Below, piece by piece: positions 9,182 to 18,847 of a stretch of DNA of 64,000 nt (its first letter is position 1; each line of letters opens with the position of its first letter). Position numbers and translations under genes: made by a program. A model generated the notes under the pieces. The model saw only the letters and a program-made list of their open reading frames with translations. It ran no database searches and was not told the origin of the DNA. This DNA is from Chitinophagaceae bacterium (GTDB lineage: Bacteria; Bacteroidota; Bacteroidia; Chitinophagales; Chitinophagaceae): NCBI GenBank assembly GCA_016719815.1, contig JADJYK010000004.1, forward strand, positions 62,001-126,000, given 5' to 3'.

Positions 9182-9691
9182 ATGTTAAAACAATCACTAC
9201 TGGGTGAATTTTTGTATGAAGCAGAAAACACCCGAAAGCTTTTAAATGCAATTCCAGACGCTGCATTAGATTACAGACCACAACCACAATTATGGTCCAT
9301 CGGACAGTTAGCATCACATATTGCCGAAGTTTACAACTGGTTTGATGGTACTTTTAACCAGGATGTCTTTGATATGGGCACTTACAAGTACGATAAAGGA
9401 GACATCAGCAAGGCTTCCACCATTGTTGGAAAGTTTGAAGAAAATTTTGCCAATGCAAAAGCCGTAATGGAAAATGCCGACGAAAACACTTTTTTTAATG
9501 AATGGCATATGCAAATGGGTGGGCAGGATATTATGCCGCCAATGCCAAGAGTACAGGTAGTTAGAGGTTTTCTTTACAACCACTTGTATCATCACCGTGG
9601 AGAACTGGTTGCCCACCTGCGGGCATCCGGTAATAAAGTACCGGGTCTGTATGGTCCCAATTTTGAGGAATCGCAGGCTATGCGTGGTTAG
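9182..9691 (+). CDS. DinB-family metal-binding four-helix protein
   Basis: 169 residues with the DinB fold: LLGEFLYEAENTRKLLNAIP, then SIGQLASHIAEVYNWFDG giving the first metal-ligand histidine, and NHLYHHRGELVAHLRASG giving the C-terminal histidine pair. Such proteins bind a divalent metal (often Ni or Zn) in a four-helix bundle; some are thiol-dependent transferases or damage-inducible proteins of unknown activity. It is monocistronic, with an inverted repeat just downstream at 9699-9745. Confidence 0.85.
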   Translation: MLKQSLLGEFLYEAENTRKLLNAIPDAALDYRPQPQLWSIGQLASHIAEVYNWFDGTFNQDVFDMGTYKYDKGDISKASTIVGKFEENFANAKAVMENADENTFFNEWHMQMGGQDIMPPMPRVQVVRGFLYNHLYHHRGELVAHLRASGNKVPGLYGPNFEESQAMRG

Positions 9692-9698
9692 CCAGGCT

Positions 9699-9745
9699 AA
9701 GGTGTTGCATAAGGAGAATATTTATAATACCCAATACAACACCTT
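9699..9745 (+). terminator. Inverted repeat after the dinB-family gene
   Basis: AAGGTGTTG (9699-9707) and CAACACCTT (9737-9745) form a perfect 9-bp stem around a 29-nt loop. The loop is long and only TAACTATTTTC follows, so termination is plausible but not certain. Confidence 0.35.
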
Positions 9746-9855
9746 AACTATTTTCATTCCTCGACGGTACAACATGGCTATTGGTCTGTTCAGTATCAAA
9801 GAGTAAAATCGCTGCAAATAAATGTGAATAATTTTCCGGTATATATTCTTTGTTT

Positions 9856-10283
9856 ATGCAGTTAAGCCATCGTGTTAAGTTATTTACAGCAGTACTCATC
9901 ATTGTTTTATGTAACACAATTTATTCCTGTGCACAGGGTGATTTTGGTACACCTGCCGGTAGCCCCCAAGCAATGACGGCCAATGATATTGCGGAAATAC
10001 AAACGGTATGGATAAAGAAGAAACTAAAACGCAATAATGAACAATTGGAGAAGGCTGACACAAATAACAAGAAATTTGTTGTTGCCATCCAGGAATATCA
10101 GAAAGCTGAAAAAAATCACCGGAGAAACTGGCTGCACTGTATAAAGAAAGGGATGACAGTCTTAAAGCCATTCTAACCGAAAAACAATTCAGAACTTACC
10201 TGAAAAAGAAGGAACTGCTTAACAACAGTACGAACAGTACCAGGAACCAGGGAATGCCGCCGTCACCACCGGGTGGATTCTGA
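9856..10283 (+). CDS. Secreted helical protein, Spy/CpxP-like, frameshifted
   Basis: The ATG at 9856 begins a signal peptide ending near CNTIYSCAQG. The mature part is highly charged and helical. After an indel in the A-run near 10110 the second frame reads LAALYKERDDSLKAILTEKQ FRTYLKKKELL and ends PPSPPGGF at 10283. The phrase ILTEKQFRTY resembles the LTxEQ motif of Spy/CpxP-type periplasmic proteins common in Bacteroidota. Corrected length is about 142 residues. Chaperone or metal-sensing roles are known for the family; here that is only inferred from pattern. Confidence 0.55.
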
Positions 10284-10309
10284 TTCAGCATAAATCTTCC
10301 TAAACTATT

Positions 10310-12598
10310 TTATTTCTTCGTTGGTTTTTCTGACATATAAAACACCAGTTTTCCACCGTTCATAATATCCTGGTGACGGATACTGTGTTTGTTTACGGTT
10401 ACACCATTCAGCAATATCTTTGAAACATATACATTATTGTCTGATTGGTTTACTGTCTCTATAAAAAACGTATTACCATTTTCAAATTTTAGTGCTGCAC
10501 TTTTAATTGAAGGGCTCCCAAGCTGGTATTCATCACTGCCCGGAGCAAATGGATAAAAACCCAATGAACTGAAAATATACCAAGCACTCATCTGGCCACA
10601 GTCATCATTGCCACCCAATCCGTCAACTGTTGGTTTATACTGATTTTTCAAAATCATTCTTACTTTGTCCTGCGTCTTCCAGGGTTGATGTGTGAAGTTG
10701 TACAAATATGCCACATGATGTGAAGGCTCATTACCATGTACGTAGTTGCCAATTATACCATCACGGGTAATGTCTTCTGTTTCTTCAAAAAACTTATCGG
10801 GCAGATGCATGGTAAAAAGTGAATCAAGGTGTGTAACAAACTTTTTGCTTCCACCCATCCTGCTGATTAACCCAACCGGATTCTGGGGTACAAACAAACT
10901 AAAATTCCATGCATTACCTTCGATAAAACCCTGGTTGTGTGTAGAGAGTACATCAAAATCCTTTCTGAAAGCTCCGTTACTCAATCTTGGCCGCATAAAT
11001 CCAACGGATGAATCGTATACATTGCGCCAGTTTTCTGAACGCTTCATATAGGTTGCATAGATCTCATCTTTCCCGAGTTTCTTTGCGGCCTGCGCAATAG
11101 CCCAGTCATCAAAAGCATATTCCAGTGTTGTTGAAACAGAAGTGCCCGGCCTTTTATCTTCTGCAACATATCCATTTCTGATGTAGTGACCAAGCCCGTC
11201 GTAGTAACTTGTATTGGATGTGCTGATGCAGGCCTCCAGTGCTTTATTCATATCAAATCCTGTATTGCCCTTCGCGACAGCATCAGCTATAACTGTTACT
11301 CCATGATAACCACTCATACACCAGTTCTCATTAGCATAATGGCTCCACACCGGCAGCATCTTATGCACACTCTGCTGCTGATGAGCCAGCATACTTTGTA
11401 TCATATCAGTATTTCTCCCGGGTTGTATTATGATGAACAAAGGATGCAGTGCCCTGTAGGTATCCCATAAAGAAAAAGTGGTATAATTGGTAAATCCCTC
11501 TGCCCGGTGCATATTCTGGTCAAGGCCTTTATATTCATTGTTCACATCCATATACACGGTTGGCCCCAAAAAGCTGTGATACATCGCTGTGTAAAAATTA
11601 ACAAGGTCATCTTTATTCAGGGCATCAACAGTTATCTTGCTCAGTTCATTGTTCCATTGCTGCTGTCCATCATTTTTTACCTGTTCAAAATTCCATCCTG
11701 GATTCTCAATCAGCATGTTCTGTAAAGCATTTGCACTGCTTACCGGGGAGAGGGCAAATTTAATTTTCAGCTTCTCCCCCTCTTTCATTTTAAAATCAAA
11801 ATGTGCCTTGACTTCTGCTGCTGCCATCTCCGGAAAATTCTTATTCTGCTCAAATCTCCTCCAGAAACCCCGATAGACGGATGTTTTTGCACCTATAAAG
11901 CCATATGACAATACGGGCTTCGAAAAACTCATTGCAAAATATACTGTCCTCGTTCTTGCCCAGCCATTGGTCTGTTTATAACCTGTTAAGAGTGTATCAT
12001 TTTCCAGCCGAATAAATGTCCATACATTTTTACCATCATAGTTGTAAATGCCATGTGTAAGGTCGAAGATGATGTGTGCACTGTCCACAGCGGGAAATGT
12101 ATATTGATGCATACCTGTCCTTGTAGTAGCAGTCAGTTCGGCAAGGATATTATGATCTTCCAGTAATACTTTATAATAGTTTGGTTCAGCCACTTCGGTG
12201 CTATGGCTATAGGCTGAACGATAACCGGCTTCTGGCTCAGCAGCAGTCCCTGGATTTAACTGTAGCTTGCCTGCTGTGGGCATTATCAAGAAATCACCTA
12301 AGTCTGAATGGCCGGTACCGCTGAAATGAGTGTGACTGAATCCTGCAATGGTTGGATCATCATACTGGTAGCCGGCACAATATTTATACACAGTTCCGGT
12401 GTAATTTCCATTAATTGCATAAGGTATCGTATCCGTATCCGGGCTTAGCTGCACTGAACCAAAAGGCACAGTTGCCCCGGGAAATGTATGTCCCATTTTC
12501 TTAGTACCGATAAGCGGATTTACGTACCGGATTAAATTTTGCTGGGATTTAGCCAGTGAAAAAACAAGCAGGAAGATGATACAGATAATCTGTTTCAT
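10310..12598 (-). CDS. GH92 family alpha-mannosidase
   Basis: 762 residues with signal peptide (MKQIICIIFLLVFSLAKSQ). Typical GH92 architecture: an N-terminal beta-sandwich beginning VNPLIGTKKMGHTFPGATVP FGSVQLSPDT, the GFSHTHFSGTG motif, and a C-terminal (alpha/alpha)6 domain with LWDTYRALHPLF, GNEPSHHVAYLYN and GNDDCGQMSAWY, which contain the Ca ligands and catalytic acids of the family. GH92 enzymes are Ca-dependent, inverting exo-alpha-mannosidases acting on N-glycans or mannans. No SusCD or other mannan genes flank it. A TACTTTTG promoter element is at 12616-12623. Confidence 0.92.
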   Translation of the reverse strand: MKQIICIIFLLVFSLAKSQQNLIRYVNPLIGTKKMGHTFPGATVPFGSVQLSPDTDTIPYAINGNYTGTVYKYCAGYQYDDPTIAGFSHTHFSGTGHSDLGDFLIMPTAGKLQLNPGTAAEPEAGYRSAYSHSTEVAEPNYYKVLLEDHNILAELTATTRTGMHQYTFPAVDSAHIIFDLTHGIYNYDGKNVWTFIRLENDTLLTGYKQTNGWARTRTVYFAMSFSKPVLSYGFIGAKTSVYRGFWRRFEQNKNFPEMAAAEVKAHFDFKMKEGEKLKIKFALSPVSSANALQNMLIENPGWNFEQVKNDGQQQWNNELSKITVDALNKDDLVNFYTAMYHSFLGPTVYMDVNNEYKGLDQNMHRAEGFTNYTTFSLWDTYRALHPLFIIIQPGRNTDMIQSMLAHQQQSVHKMLPVWSHYANENWCMSGYHGVTVIADAVAKGNTGFDMNKALEACISTSNTSYYDGLGHYIRNGYVAEDKRPGTSVSTTLEYAFDDWAIAQAAKKLGKDEIYATYMKRSENWRNVYDSSVGFMRPRLSNGAFRKDFDVLSTHNQGFIEGNAWNFSLFVPQNPVGLISRMGGSKKFVTHLDSLFTMHLPDKFFEETEDITRDGIIGNYVHGNEPSHHVAYLYNFTHQPWKTQDKVRMILKNQYKPTVDGLGGNDDCGQMSAWYIFSSLGFYPFAPGSDEYQLGSPSIKSAALKFENGNTFFIETVNQSDNNVYVSKILLNGVTVNKHSIRHQDIMNGGKLVFYMSEKPTKK

Positions 12599-12615
12599 GA
12601 AAATTAGTTGTGATG

Positions 12616-12623
12616 CAAAAGTA
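12616..12623 (-). promoter_or_regulatory. -7 promoter element TACTTTTG for the GH92 gene
   Basis: Exact TAnnTTTG match 17 nt upstream of the GH92 start codon; no convincing -33 element seen. Confidence 0.45.
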
Positions 12624-12710
12624 GCAGGAAAAATGCTGTTGCATTTTTACAGATTGGGGGCAGCCATCTCCGTGGCATAACCACATCACTGCTTTCTTTG
12701 TATTAATGCC

Positions 12711-12738
12711 AAAAAATCGCTGCCAGTACAGCAGCGAT
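12711..12738 (-). terminator. Intrinsic terminator of the 12836-13348 gene
   Basis: ATCGCTGC (12716-12723) pairs perfectly with GCAGCGAT (12731-12738) around a 7-nt loop; on the minus strand the stem is followed by six T (12711-12716). Confidence 0.75.
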
Positions 12739-12835
12739 GCAGTTTATGCGTAACCAGTATTTATATAAGACAAGCCAAGCTGTTAAAAAGTAGTAACAGC
12801 ATTGTACAATATTAACAATATTAAGAGGTGTAAGA

Positions 12836-13348
12836 CTAGTGTATTACGGCCACCTCGTTTTCAACACCTTTCTTCTTAAAGTATTGCATCAGACTGCTTT
12901 CTGTAAAGGTACTCACCCTTTTAATGCTGATATGACCAGTAAGTTCCATGAACTTCCTGGTGGTATTTGTAACAAAGGGACCATCCAGTACATTTTCATT
13001 TTCATTGTTTACCAGATCGAGAACATTAAGCTGATGCACATTTTTATCAGGCAGCACCGGATAGTTATTCTCTATCAGCTCATCATCCTTAATAACTATC
13101 TTACCATCCCTGGCAACTGATACTTTTACCTTTTTAATACCGTAGTATTCTTTCCCCTCAATTAAAAACCAGCTGTGGGTAAACCCGGTTAACTTGCTTT
13201 TATCTTTTTTAATCAGCAGTTCATACGGCATTGACTCTTTGGTAGAGTCGTTATACATTGTTCCTTTCCAGAGGCCGGTTATTTCCTGAGTGTGGGAAAA
13301 CAGCGGAAGCAAATACAGCAAAGCTGAACTAAGTAAAAATTGTTTCAT
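12836..13348 (-). CDS. Secreted protein of unknown function
   Basis: 170 residues from the ATG at 13348, which starts a clear signal peptide (MKQFLLSSALLYLLPLFSHT); the longer upstream frame is not signal-like. The mature part begins EITGLWKGTMYNDSTKESMP, a lipocalin/THAP-like beta-strand opening seen in many Bacteroidota proteins that start with a GxWxG motif, and continues with alternating strands. This suggests a small beta-barrel or beta-sandwich. Function unknown. It is followed by an intrinsic terminator and has its own transcription unit. Confidence 0.65.
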   Translation of the reverse strand: MKQFLLSSALLYLLPLFSHTQEITGLWKGTMYNDSTKESMPYELLIKKDKSKLTGFTHSWFLIEGKEYYGIKKVKVSVARDGKIVIKDDELIENNYPVLPDKNVHQLNVLDLVNNENENVLDGPFVTNTTRKFMELTGHISIKRVSTFTESSLMQYFKKKGVENEVAVIH

Positions 13349-13544
13349 AAGGTGGATTTGTAAGGTTTGGATTATTCTACAAAATTCTGACATTTACAAA
13401 ACAGGTGTTAGTAATTCAGAAATAATATTAGCCGGAAACGTATGTTTCCATTGATGGATACCGTAAATACCCGTTATTTAAGATTAAAGTGACAATTGCA
13501 TGACCTGCTTTCCCAGGCGGTGTTGCAGCAGCGGTATTGAAAAA

Positions 13545-13784
13545 TTAAGCTTGCTTAACTGTCTCATCTGTACTCTTGCGCCTTGCTGTAACTATTTTTT
13601 CAGCGGCTTCTTTATCTTCTTCAAATATTCTTAGCTCTGTACCACCCACAGGATCCATGCCCATTACATTTTCATCGTTCAAAAAAGAATCAATATTATT
13701 TTCCTGTAGTATGTCCTGAATCATTTTTGCCTCCAGCATATCGGGATAGGTATGCAAAACGATTGTTTTTTCATGTGTTTTCAT
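13545..13784 (-). CDS. DUF2007-domain protein
   Basis: 79 residues matching the short putative signal-transducing DUF2007 family: IVLHTYPDMLEAKMIQDILQ followed by ENNIDSFLNDE and ELRIFEEDKEAAEKIV. The fold is a ferredoxin-like ACT/P-II-type sandwich and may bind a small ligand; no function is established. It stands alone, with no obvious feature in the flanking 13394-13544 and 13785-13982 gaps. Confidence 0.75.
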   Translation of the reverse strand: MKTHEKTIVLHTYPDMLEAKMIQDILQENNIDSFLNDENVMGMDPVGGTELRIFEEDKEAAEKIVTARRKSTDETVKQA

Positions 13785-13982
13785 AACTATGCGTTTTACT
13801 TATTAAAGTTACATTGTTACATAAGACATAACTATGATTACGGTTAGGTTAGCAATTGTTTTACACGATTTGTATAGAAATTGCAGCATTACAGATAACT
13901 GAACAGGATCAGTTCCAGCGGAATAAACAAGGGCATGTAATGTTTGCTGCCTATAAAAATGCCCCGACGGAAAAAATGGTAT

Positions 13983-15689
13983 TTACCTGATTCTGTCAGA
14001 AATGTTTAAGTTATAAGCTTTAGCTGTTTCTTTTGCCACCTCATATCCTGCATCCGCATGACGGATGACTCCCATACCCGGATCGTTTCTTAAAACCCTT
14101 TTTAATCTTGCTTCGGCATCATCACTGCCATCTGCAACTATCACCATTCCTGCATGGATGCTGTAGCCCATGCCTACCCCACCGCCATGATGCAGACTTA
14201 CCCAACTGGCACCACCGGCAGTATTTACCAGTGCATTGAGCAATGGCCAGTCGGCCACGGCATCGCTGCCATCGAGCATGGCTTCAGTCTCCCTGTTGGG
14301 CGAGGCTACTGAACCGGTATCGAGATGGTCCCGTCCAATAACAATTGGTGCTTTTACCTTACCTGTGCGTACGAGTTCATTAAAGGCAAGACCAGCTTTT
14401 TCTCTCTCGCCTTGTCCCAGCCAGCAGATACGGGCTGGCAAACCCTGAAAGGCAATTTTTTCTTTGGCCATCTTCATCCAGCGTATCATGCCTTTATTTT
14501 CAGGAAACAGGTTCATGATAACTTCATCGGTTACGGCGATATCGGCAGGCTCGCCACTGAGTGCTGCCCAGCGGAAAGGCCCTTTTCCCTCGCAGAATAA
14601 CGGACGGATGTAGGCGGGAACAAAGCCTGGAAATGCAAAGCAGTCGTGGGAAGTGATTCGTGATTCTGTTCCATATTGCTGTTCAAATTCCTGCGCCCTT
14701 GCACGGATGTTGTTACCATAGTCGAAAGTAATGGCACCTTTATCCATGAGTTGCAGCATGAGTTGCACATGACGGTACATACTGCGGTAGCTGTATCCGA
14801 TGTACTGCTGCGGATTCTGTTCACGCAATTGTTTGGCCTGTTCGTAACTTATTTCATGTGGCCAGTAACCAATCAGCGGGTCGTGAGCACTGGTCTGGTC
14901 AGTAAGTGTATCTGGAATGATATTTCGCTCAATGAGTCTTTCCAGCAAGTGAACAGCGTTGCACAAAACACCAATGCTTTTCCCTTTGCCTTCTTTCTTA
15001 TACCTCACAGCCTTATCGATTGCTTCATCAATATCAGCATATTTTTCATCAAGGTATTTTGTTTCAATGCGCTTGTCAATGCGCCATTCTTCTACTTCGG
15101 CAATTAATGCCACACCTTCGTTCATGGTAATAGCAAGCGGTTGTGCACCACCCATGCCTCCGAGACCGGCAGTTACGTTTAGAGTTCCTTTCAATGTTCC
15201 TCCAAAATTTTTATCGGCAGCAGCAGCATAAGTTTCGTATGTACCCTGAACGATGCCCTGACTTCCAATATAAATCCAGCTTCCTGCTGTCATCTGACCA
15301 TACATCATCAGGCCTTTTTTTTCCAGCTCCTCAAAATGTTCCCATGTAGCCCATTTTGGCACTAACTGGCTGTTGCTGATAAGTACCCGTGGTGCATCTT
15401 TATGCGTTTTTAAAATACCTACCGGTTTACCGGATTGTATAAGCAATGATTCATCATTCTCTAACACTTTCAACGCAGCAAGTATATTATCAAGTGCTTC
15501 AAAATTGCGGGCAGCCTTACCCCTGCCTCCATACACTATAAGATCATCCGGACGTTCGGCAACTTCGGGATCAAGGTTGTTCAGCAGCATACGCATGGCC
15601 GCTTCCTGTATCCATCCTTTGCAGGTAAGTGTGCTGCCGGTTGGTGTTTTGTACGTAACAGGGTCGTAATGGCGTATAATCGTTGTCAT
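13983..15689 (-). CDS. hutU: Urocanate hydratase
   Basis: 568 residues. It converts urocanate to 4-imidazolone-5-propionate, the second step of histidine degradation, using tightly bound NAD+ as an electrophile. Seen in the sequence: YGGRGKAARN near residue 55, GSWIYIGSQGIVQGTYET, the NAD-binding loop TAGLGGMGGAQPLAIT, and the conserved C-terminal SWVSLHHGGGVGMGYSIHAG. Length matches the family (about 555). No hutH, hutI or hutG is adjacent, so the pathway is dispersed in this genome. It is divergent from the nucleoside phosphorylase gene across a 140-bp gap. Confidence 0.95.
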   Translation of the reverse strand: MTTIIRHYDPVTYKTPTGSTLTCKGWIQEAAMRMLLNNLDPEVAERPDDLIVYGGRGKAARNFEALDNILAALKVLENDESLLIQSGKPVGILKTHKDAPRVLISNSQLVPKWATWEHFEELEKKGLMMYGQMTAGSWIYIGSQGIVQGTYETYAAAADKNFGGTLKGTLNVTAGLGGMGGAQPLAITMNEGVALIAEVEEWRIDKRIETKYLDEKYADIDEAIDKAVRYKKEGKGKSIGVLCNAVHLLERLIERNIIPDTLTDQTSAHDPLIGYWPHEISYEQAKQLREQNPQQYIGYSYRSMYRHVQLMLQLMDKGAITFDYGNNIRARAQEFEQQYGTESRITSHDCFAFPGFVPAYIRPLFCEGKGPFRWAALSGEPADIAVTDEVIMNLFPENKGMIRWMKMAKEKIAFQGLPARICWLGQGEREKAGLAFNELVRTGKVKAPIVIGRDHLDTGSVASPNRETEAMLDGSDAVADWPLLNALVNTAGGASWVSLHHGGGVGMGYSIHAGMVIVADGSDDAEARLKRVLRNDPGMGVIRHADAGYEVAKETAKAYNLNISDRIR

Positions 15690-15831
15690 AGCATTTTTTT
15701 ATTTTACCACAAGGGGAACAGATTATTTTCACGGATTTCAGTGATGTACCTGTTTGCAGCCTGCAGTGTATCGCAAAAGTCGTTATTCTGTTTCAAATTA
15801 AATATCTTCGTTGATTCAAATTATATCAACT

Positions 15832-16538
15832 ATGAGTATGCATATCAGTGCACAGAAAGGAGAAATTGCAAAGACAGTATTATTGGCCGGAGATCCCCTG
15901 CGGGCAAAGTATATCGCTGAGAAATACCTGGAAGATGCGAAACTGGTAAGCCAGACCAGAAATGCATTTTACTATACCGGCACCTACAAAGAAAAGGAAC
16001 TGACAGTTGGTGCCAGCGGCATGGGTTGTCCGTCTATCGGTATTTATTCATACGAATTATTCACTGAATACGAGGTTGACACTATTATCCGCATTGGCAC
16101 CTGCGGAGCATATACCAGCGACTTAAAACTCTTTGACCTGATAAATGTTGACAATGCCTGCAGTGAATCTACATTTGCGAAATACTCATGGGGAATTAAG
16201 GGCAGTGTTATCCGTAACCAGGGAAAAGCATTTAAAACCATTAAGAAAACAGCAAAGGGGCTGGATATTAAACTAAAGCATTGCAATATCCATTCAAGTG
16301 ATATTTTTTACCGGAAGGATAGCAAAATTCCGAAAGTGGCAAAAGAAAATAAGTGTCTTGCTGTAGAGATGGAGGCTTTTGCCCTTTTTGCCAATGCTCA
16401 ATACCTCGGCAAAACGGCCGCCACTATTCTGACTGTTTCGGATGTGATACCTACACATGAAAAATTTCTGCCGACCAGCGGGAAACAGCGCTTCTCCCGA
16501 TGATACAACTGGCACTGGAAGCAGTGGTGGCCTTATAA
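15832..16538 (+). CDS. deoD: DeoD-type purine nucleoside phosphorylase, C-terminal frameshift
   Basis: About 235 residues after repair. It cleaves (deoxy)nucleosides with phosphate in salvage. The start at 15832 (MSMHISAQKGEIAKTVLLAG) aligns with DeoD proteins; the phosphate site GDPLRAKYIAE, the GASGMGCPSIGIYSYEL segment, RIGTCGAY and the base/ribose region CLAVEMEAFALF are all present. Near the end one A is missing in an A-run at about 16460: as read the protein ends KFLPTSGKQRFSR, but the adjacent frame gives SADQRETALLPMIQLALEAV and stops at 16536-16538. A uridine phosphorylase is possible but VEMEA and the D in VSD (TVSDVIPTHE) favour hexameric PNP. Confidence 0.88.
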
Positions 16539-16590
16539 ACTATATGATTGTTCTAAAAAACTACCCGTCTGTTACAAACGGCTTTTACTC

Positions 16591-16977
16591 CTATTGATTC
16601 CCTGGCGGAGGTGTTTTGGGTTTGGGATGGCCGCCGCCATCTTCAAATTTTTTACATGACTTTGGCAAACGGTCATAGGCTTCCGGCTCTGCAACCACAT
16701 CGTCAGCATCGTAACCACAATTTGCAATAGCCGTCTTTATCTGTTCTATATCAGTACGGTCAGTTATGTATTTAACTTTCGTTTCCCCTTTCCTGAAGTA
16801 GACAAGTATATCCAGTATACCATCATATCTTTTCAGATAATCTGTTATCCTGGTTTTACAACTTTCACATAGTGCATTGGGAGTTTTAATAGTGGCAGTA
16901 AGTACAGGCTTTGTCTGCGCCTCTGTTGTAACGGCGATTCCAAGAACAAAGAAGATTGAAAAAATTAGTTTCTTCAT
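16591..16977 (-). CDS. Secreted heavy-metal-associated (HMA) domain protein
   Basis: 128 residues: signal peptide (MKKLIFSIFFVLGIAVTTEA) then one HMA ferredoxin-like domain with a CESC motif at about residues 37-40 (LCESCKTRI), and GYDADDVVAEPEAYDRLP, then a K/G/P-rich tail. CxxC HMA domains bind Cu(I) or Zn; an exported stand-alone domain could act as a periplasmic metal chaperone. Ten bases downstream of pyrE, it may be transcribed with it. Confidence 0.75.
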   Translation of the reverse strand: MKKLIFSIFFVLGIAVTTEAQTKPVLTATIKTPNALCESCKTRITDYLKRYDGILDILVYFRKGETKVKYITDRTDIEQIKTAIANCGYDADDVVAEPEAYDRLPKSCKKFEDGGGHPKPKTPPPGNQ

Positions 16978-16987
16978 TTAATAAATA

Positions 16988-17626
16988 TTAGCTTTTAGAT
17001 CCCCGCCACACTGCCGGGTTTTCCCTCCACTTCATAAGCACATCTAATTGGGCAGGCTGCACAATTCCCTTTTGTACGGCCAATTCAATCAATGCTGGAT
17101 AATCTGTAAGGGAATAATATTCCAATGATGCTTTTTTGAAAGTTTCCGTTGCAACCGGAAAACCATATGTAAAAATGGAAACCATACCAATTACGTCAAG
17201 TCCCAGTTCTTTTAACACATCCACCACCTGCAGGCTGCTTTTGCCGGTAGATACAAGATCTTCCACTACCACTACTTTCTGCCCCTTCTCAAAATTGCCT
17301 TCTACCTGGTTTTCCAAACCATGTTCCTTAGGTTTGGGGCGAACATATATATAAGGCAGTTTTAACTGGTCGGCTGCCATTGCACCCCAGGCAATTCCTG
17401 CCGTAGCCACACCAGCCAGCAACTCTGCTTCAGGAAATTTTTCGAAAATCACATTACACATTTCGGACTTAATGTAATCACGGGTATATGGGAAAGAAAG
17501 CACTTTACGGTTATCACAGTAAATGGGGCTTTTCCAACCGCTGGCCCAGGTAAACGGGCTGTCAGGATTGAGTTTTACGGCATTTACCTGCAAGAGTTTT
17601 TCGGCTACAATAGTTGCGTCTGTCAT
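16988..17626 (-). CDS. pyrE: Orotate phosphoribosyltransferase
   Basis: 212 residues. It transfers phosphoribose from PRPP to orotate to make OMP, step 5 of pyrimidine synthesis. The substrate loop SGWKSPIYCDNRK, the RPKPKEHGLENQVEG mobile loop and the PRPP motif VVVVEDLVSTGKS are visible. It is encoded 1.7 kb from the convergent-side pyrRB genes, with Nudix, thioesterase and coaD genes between. The element TACCTTTG (17631-17638) ends only four bases before the ATG, which would give a leaderless or nearly leaderless mRNA. Confidence 0.95.
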   Translation of the reverse strand: MTDATIVAEKLLQVNAVKLNPDSPFTWASGWKSPIYCDNRKVLSFPYTRDYIKSEMCNVIFEKFPEAELLAGVATAGIAWGAMAADQLKLPYIYVRPKPKEHGLENQVEGNFEKGQKVVVVEDLVSTGKSSLQVVDVLKELGLDVIGMVSIFTYGFPVATETFKKASLEYYSLTDYPALIELAVQKGIVQPAQLDVLMKWRENPAVWRGSKS

Positions 17627-17630
17627 TTTT

Positions 17631-17638
17631 CAAAGGTA
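17631..17638 (-). promoter_or_regulatory. TACCTTTG element 4 nt upstream of pyrE
   Basis: The -7 element matches TAnnTTTG; only AAAA separates it from the pyrE ATG. If used, transcription would start at or next to the start codon. Confidence 0.45.
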
Positions 17639-17755
17639 AAGTTTATTGCTTTTGTTTTATCGTCATACCAAAGAGATCTGCTTTTTAAATGAATGAAATC
17701 ATTTTCCGGTAAACAGATTTGCTGTAACTTGTATCCTATACTCTTTTATACTGCT

Positions 17756-18382
17756 ATGTATATTAAAATATATTTTGACTCAAAACCACTTTTCCTCTGT
17801 GATGCGCTGGATGATACACTTCAGCCGTACATTCACCAGGATGATTGTGTATTCATTGATGAGTTAAATACACATACCGTAAAAACAATGCTGCATGAAT
17901 TACAGCAACAGAAAGTGCATGCCGGAGTATTTCTTCATCCTGCACTGGATGATTTAAGGAACGCTTTTTTTAAGAAATTTACAGTGCTGAAAGCAGCTGG
18001 TGGCCTGGTTAAGAACGAGAATAATGAGGTGCTTTTTATCTTCCGGCGGGGAAAGTGGGATTTTCCTAAAGGGCATATTGATAAAGGTGAGAAGCCTGAA
18101 AAATGTGCCTTACGTGAAGTAAAAGAAGAAACCGGGCTAAAGAAAGTAAAACTGATATCGCAGCTAATAACCACTTATCACACCTATCATGAAGGTACCC
18201 GCTTCATCCTCAAAGAGTCAAAGTGGTTTCTGATGGAAGCCGACGGAAAGCAACTTCTCACTCCCCAGGCAGAAGAAGAAATTACAGATATTAAATGGGT
18301 TAAATCGTCTGGTATTAAAGAATACCTGGAACAGTCATTTGCGTCAGTCAGGGATGTGTCAGAGGCTTGGCTGTCTGAATGA
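17756..18382 (+). CDS. Nudix hydrolase
   Basis: About 208 residues from ATG 17756 (MYIKIYFDSKPLFLCD); the upstream extension is not conserved-looking. The N-terminal about 80 residues form a domain typical of Bacteroidota Nudix proteins, and the Nudix fold starts at AAGGLVKNENNEVLFIFRRG. The Nudix box GHIDKGEKPEKCALREVKEE TG matches Gx5Ex7REUxEExGU fully, so it is probably an active Mg-dependent nucleoside-diphosphate-X hydrolase. Substrate unknown. Its 3' end overlaps the convergent thioesterase gene by 24 bp. Confidence 0.88.
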   Translation: MYIKIYFDSKPLFLCDALDDTLQPYIHQDDCVFIDELNTHTVKTMLHELQQQKVHAGVFLHPALDDLRNAFFKKFTVLKAAGGLVKNENNEVLFIFRRGKWDFPKGHIDKGEKPEKCALREVKEETGLKKVKLISQLITTYHTYHEGTRFILKESKWFLMEADGKQLLTPQAEEEITDIKWVKSSGIKEYLEQSFASVRDVSEAWLSE

Positions 18383-18847
18383 TTCTTTCGTCGGTATGAC
18401 AGCCACAGTAAGCCTGCTGGCACACACCAGTTTTTTCATTTCGTCGTAGATCTTAATATCCCACACATGCGTATTGGAGCCAATATGAAGCGGGTATGCC
18501 TCACCAAATACAAAGCCTTCTCTGGCACTGCGTACATGATTGGCGTTAATTTCAAAGCCCACACAGGCAAACTTTGTATAATCAACAACCATTGCTGATG
18601 CTACGCTGCCGATTGTTTCGGCCAGGGCACATGAAGCACCTCCATGCAGCAGTCCATATGGTTGTTTTGTGCGGTTATCTACAGGCATTTTAGCTTTCAG
18701 ATAATTATCTCCCAACTCAGTCCATTCAATCCCGAGGTATTCACCCATTGTTCCGGGCAAAAGCGGATTTAATGCATCTAAAGTAAGCTCCTTGTTGAAC
18801 CAGATTTTGTCATGATATTCTATTTTTAAGAGAAGCCCATACCACAT
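18359..18847 (-). CDS. Hotdog-fold thioesterase, PaaI-like
   Basis: About 163 residues if the ATG at 18847 is used; the start is uncertain because the frame is open further into coaD. The hotdog core is clear: GTMGEYLGIEWTELGDNYLK, the PaaI/4HBT signature YGLLHGGASCALAETIGSVA, and FEINANHVRSAREGFVFGEA. Asp/Glu and His-Gly-Gly positions of PaaI-type acyl-CoA thioesterases are kept. It hydrolyses an acyl- or aryl-CoA; substrate unknown. The start overlaps the end of coaD by 38 bp, so the two are translationally coupled. Confidence 0.8.
   Translation of the reverse strand: MWYGLLLKIEYHDKIWFNKELTLDALNPLLPGTMGEYLGIEWTELGDNYLKAKMPVDNRTKQPYGLLHGGASCALAETIGSVASAMVVDYTKFACVGFEINANHVRSAREGFVFGEAYPLHIGSNTHVWDIKIYDEMKKLVCASRLTVAVIPTKESFRQPSL

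Noticed and set aside
16337..16538. A true variant C-terminus of the DeoD-like phosphorylase
   Set aside because: Adding one A restores SADQRETALLPMIQLALEAV, the normal family ending, so the read C-terminus is an artefact.
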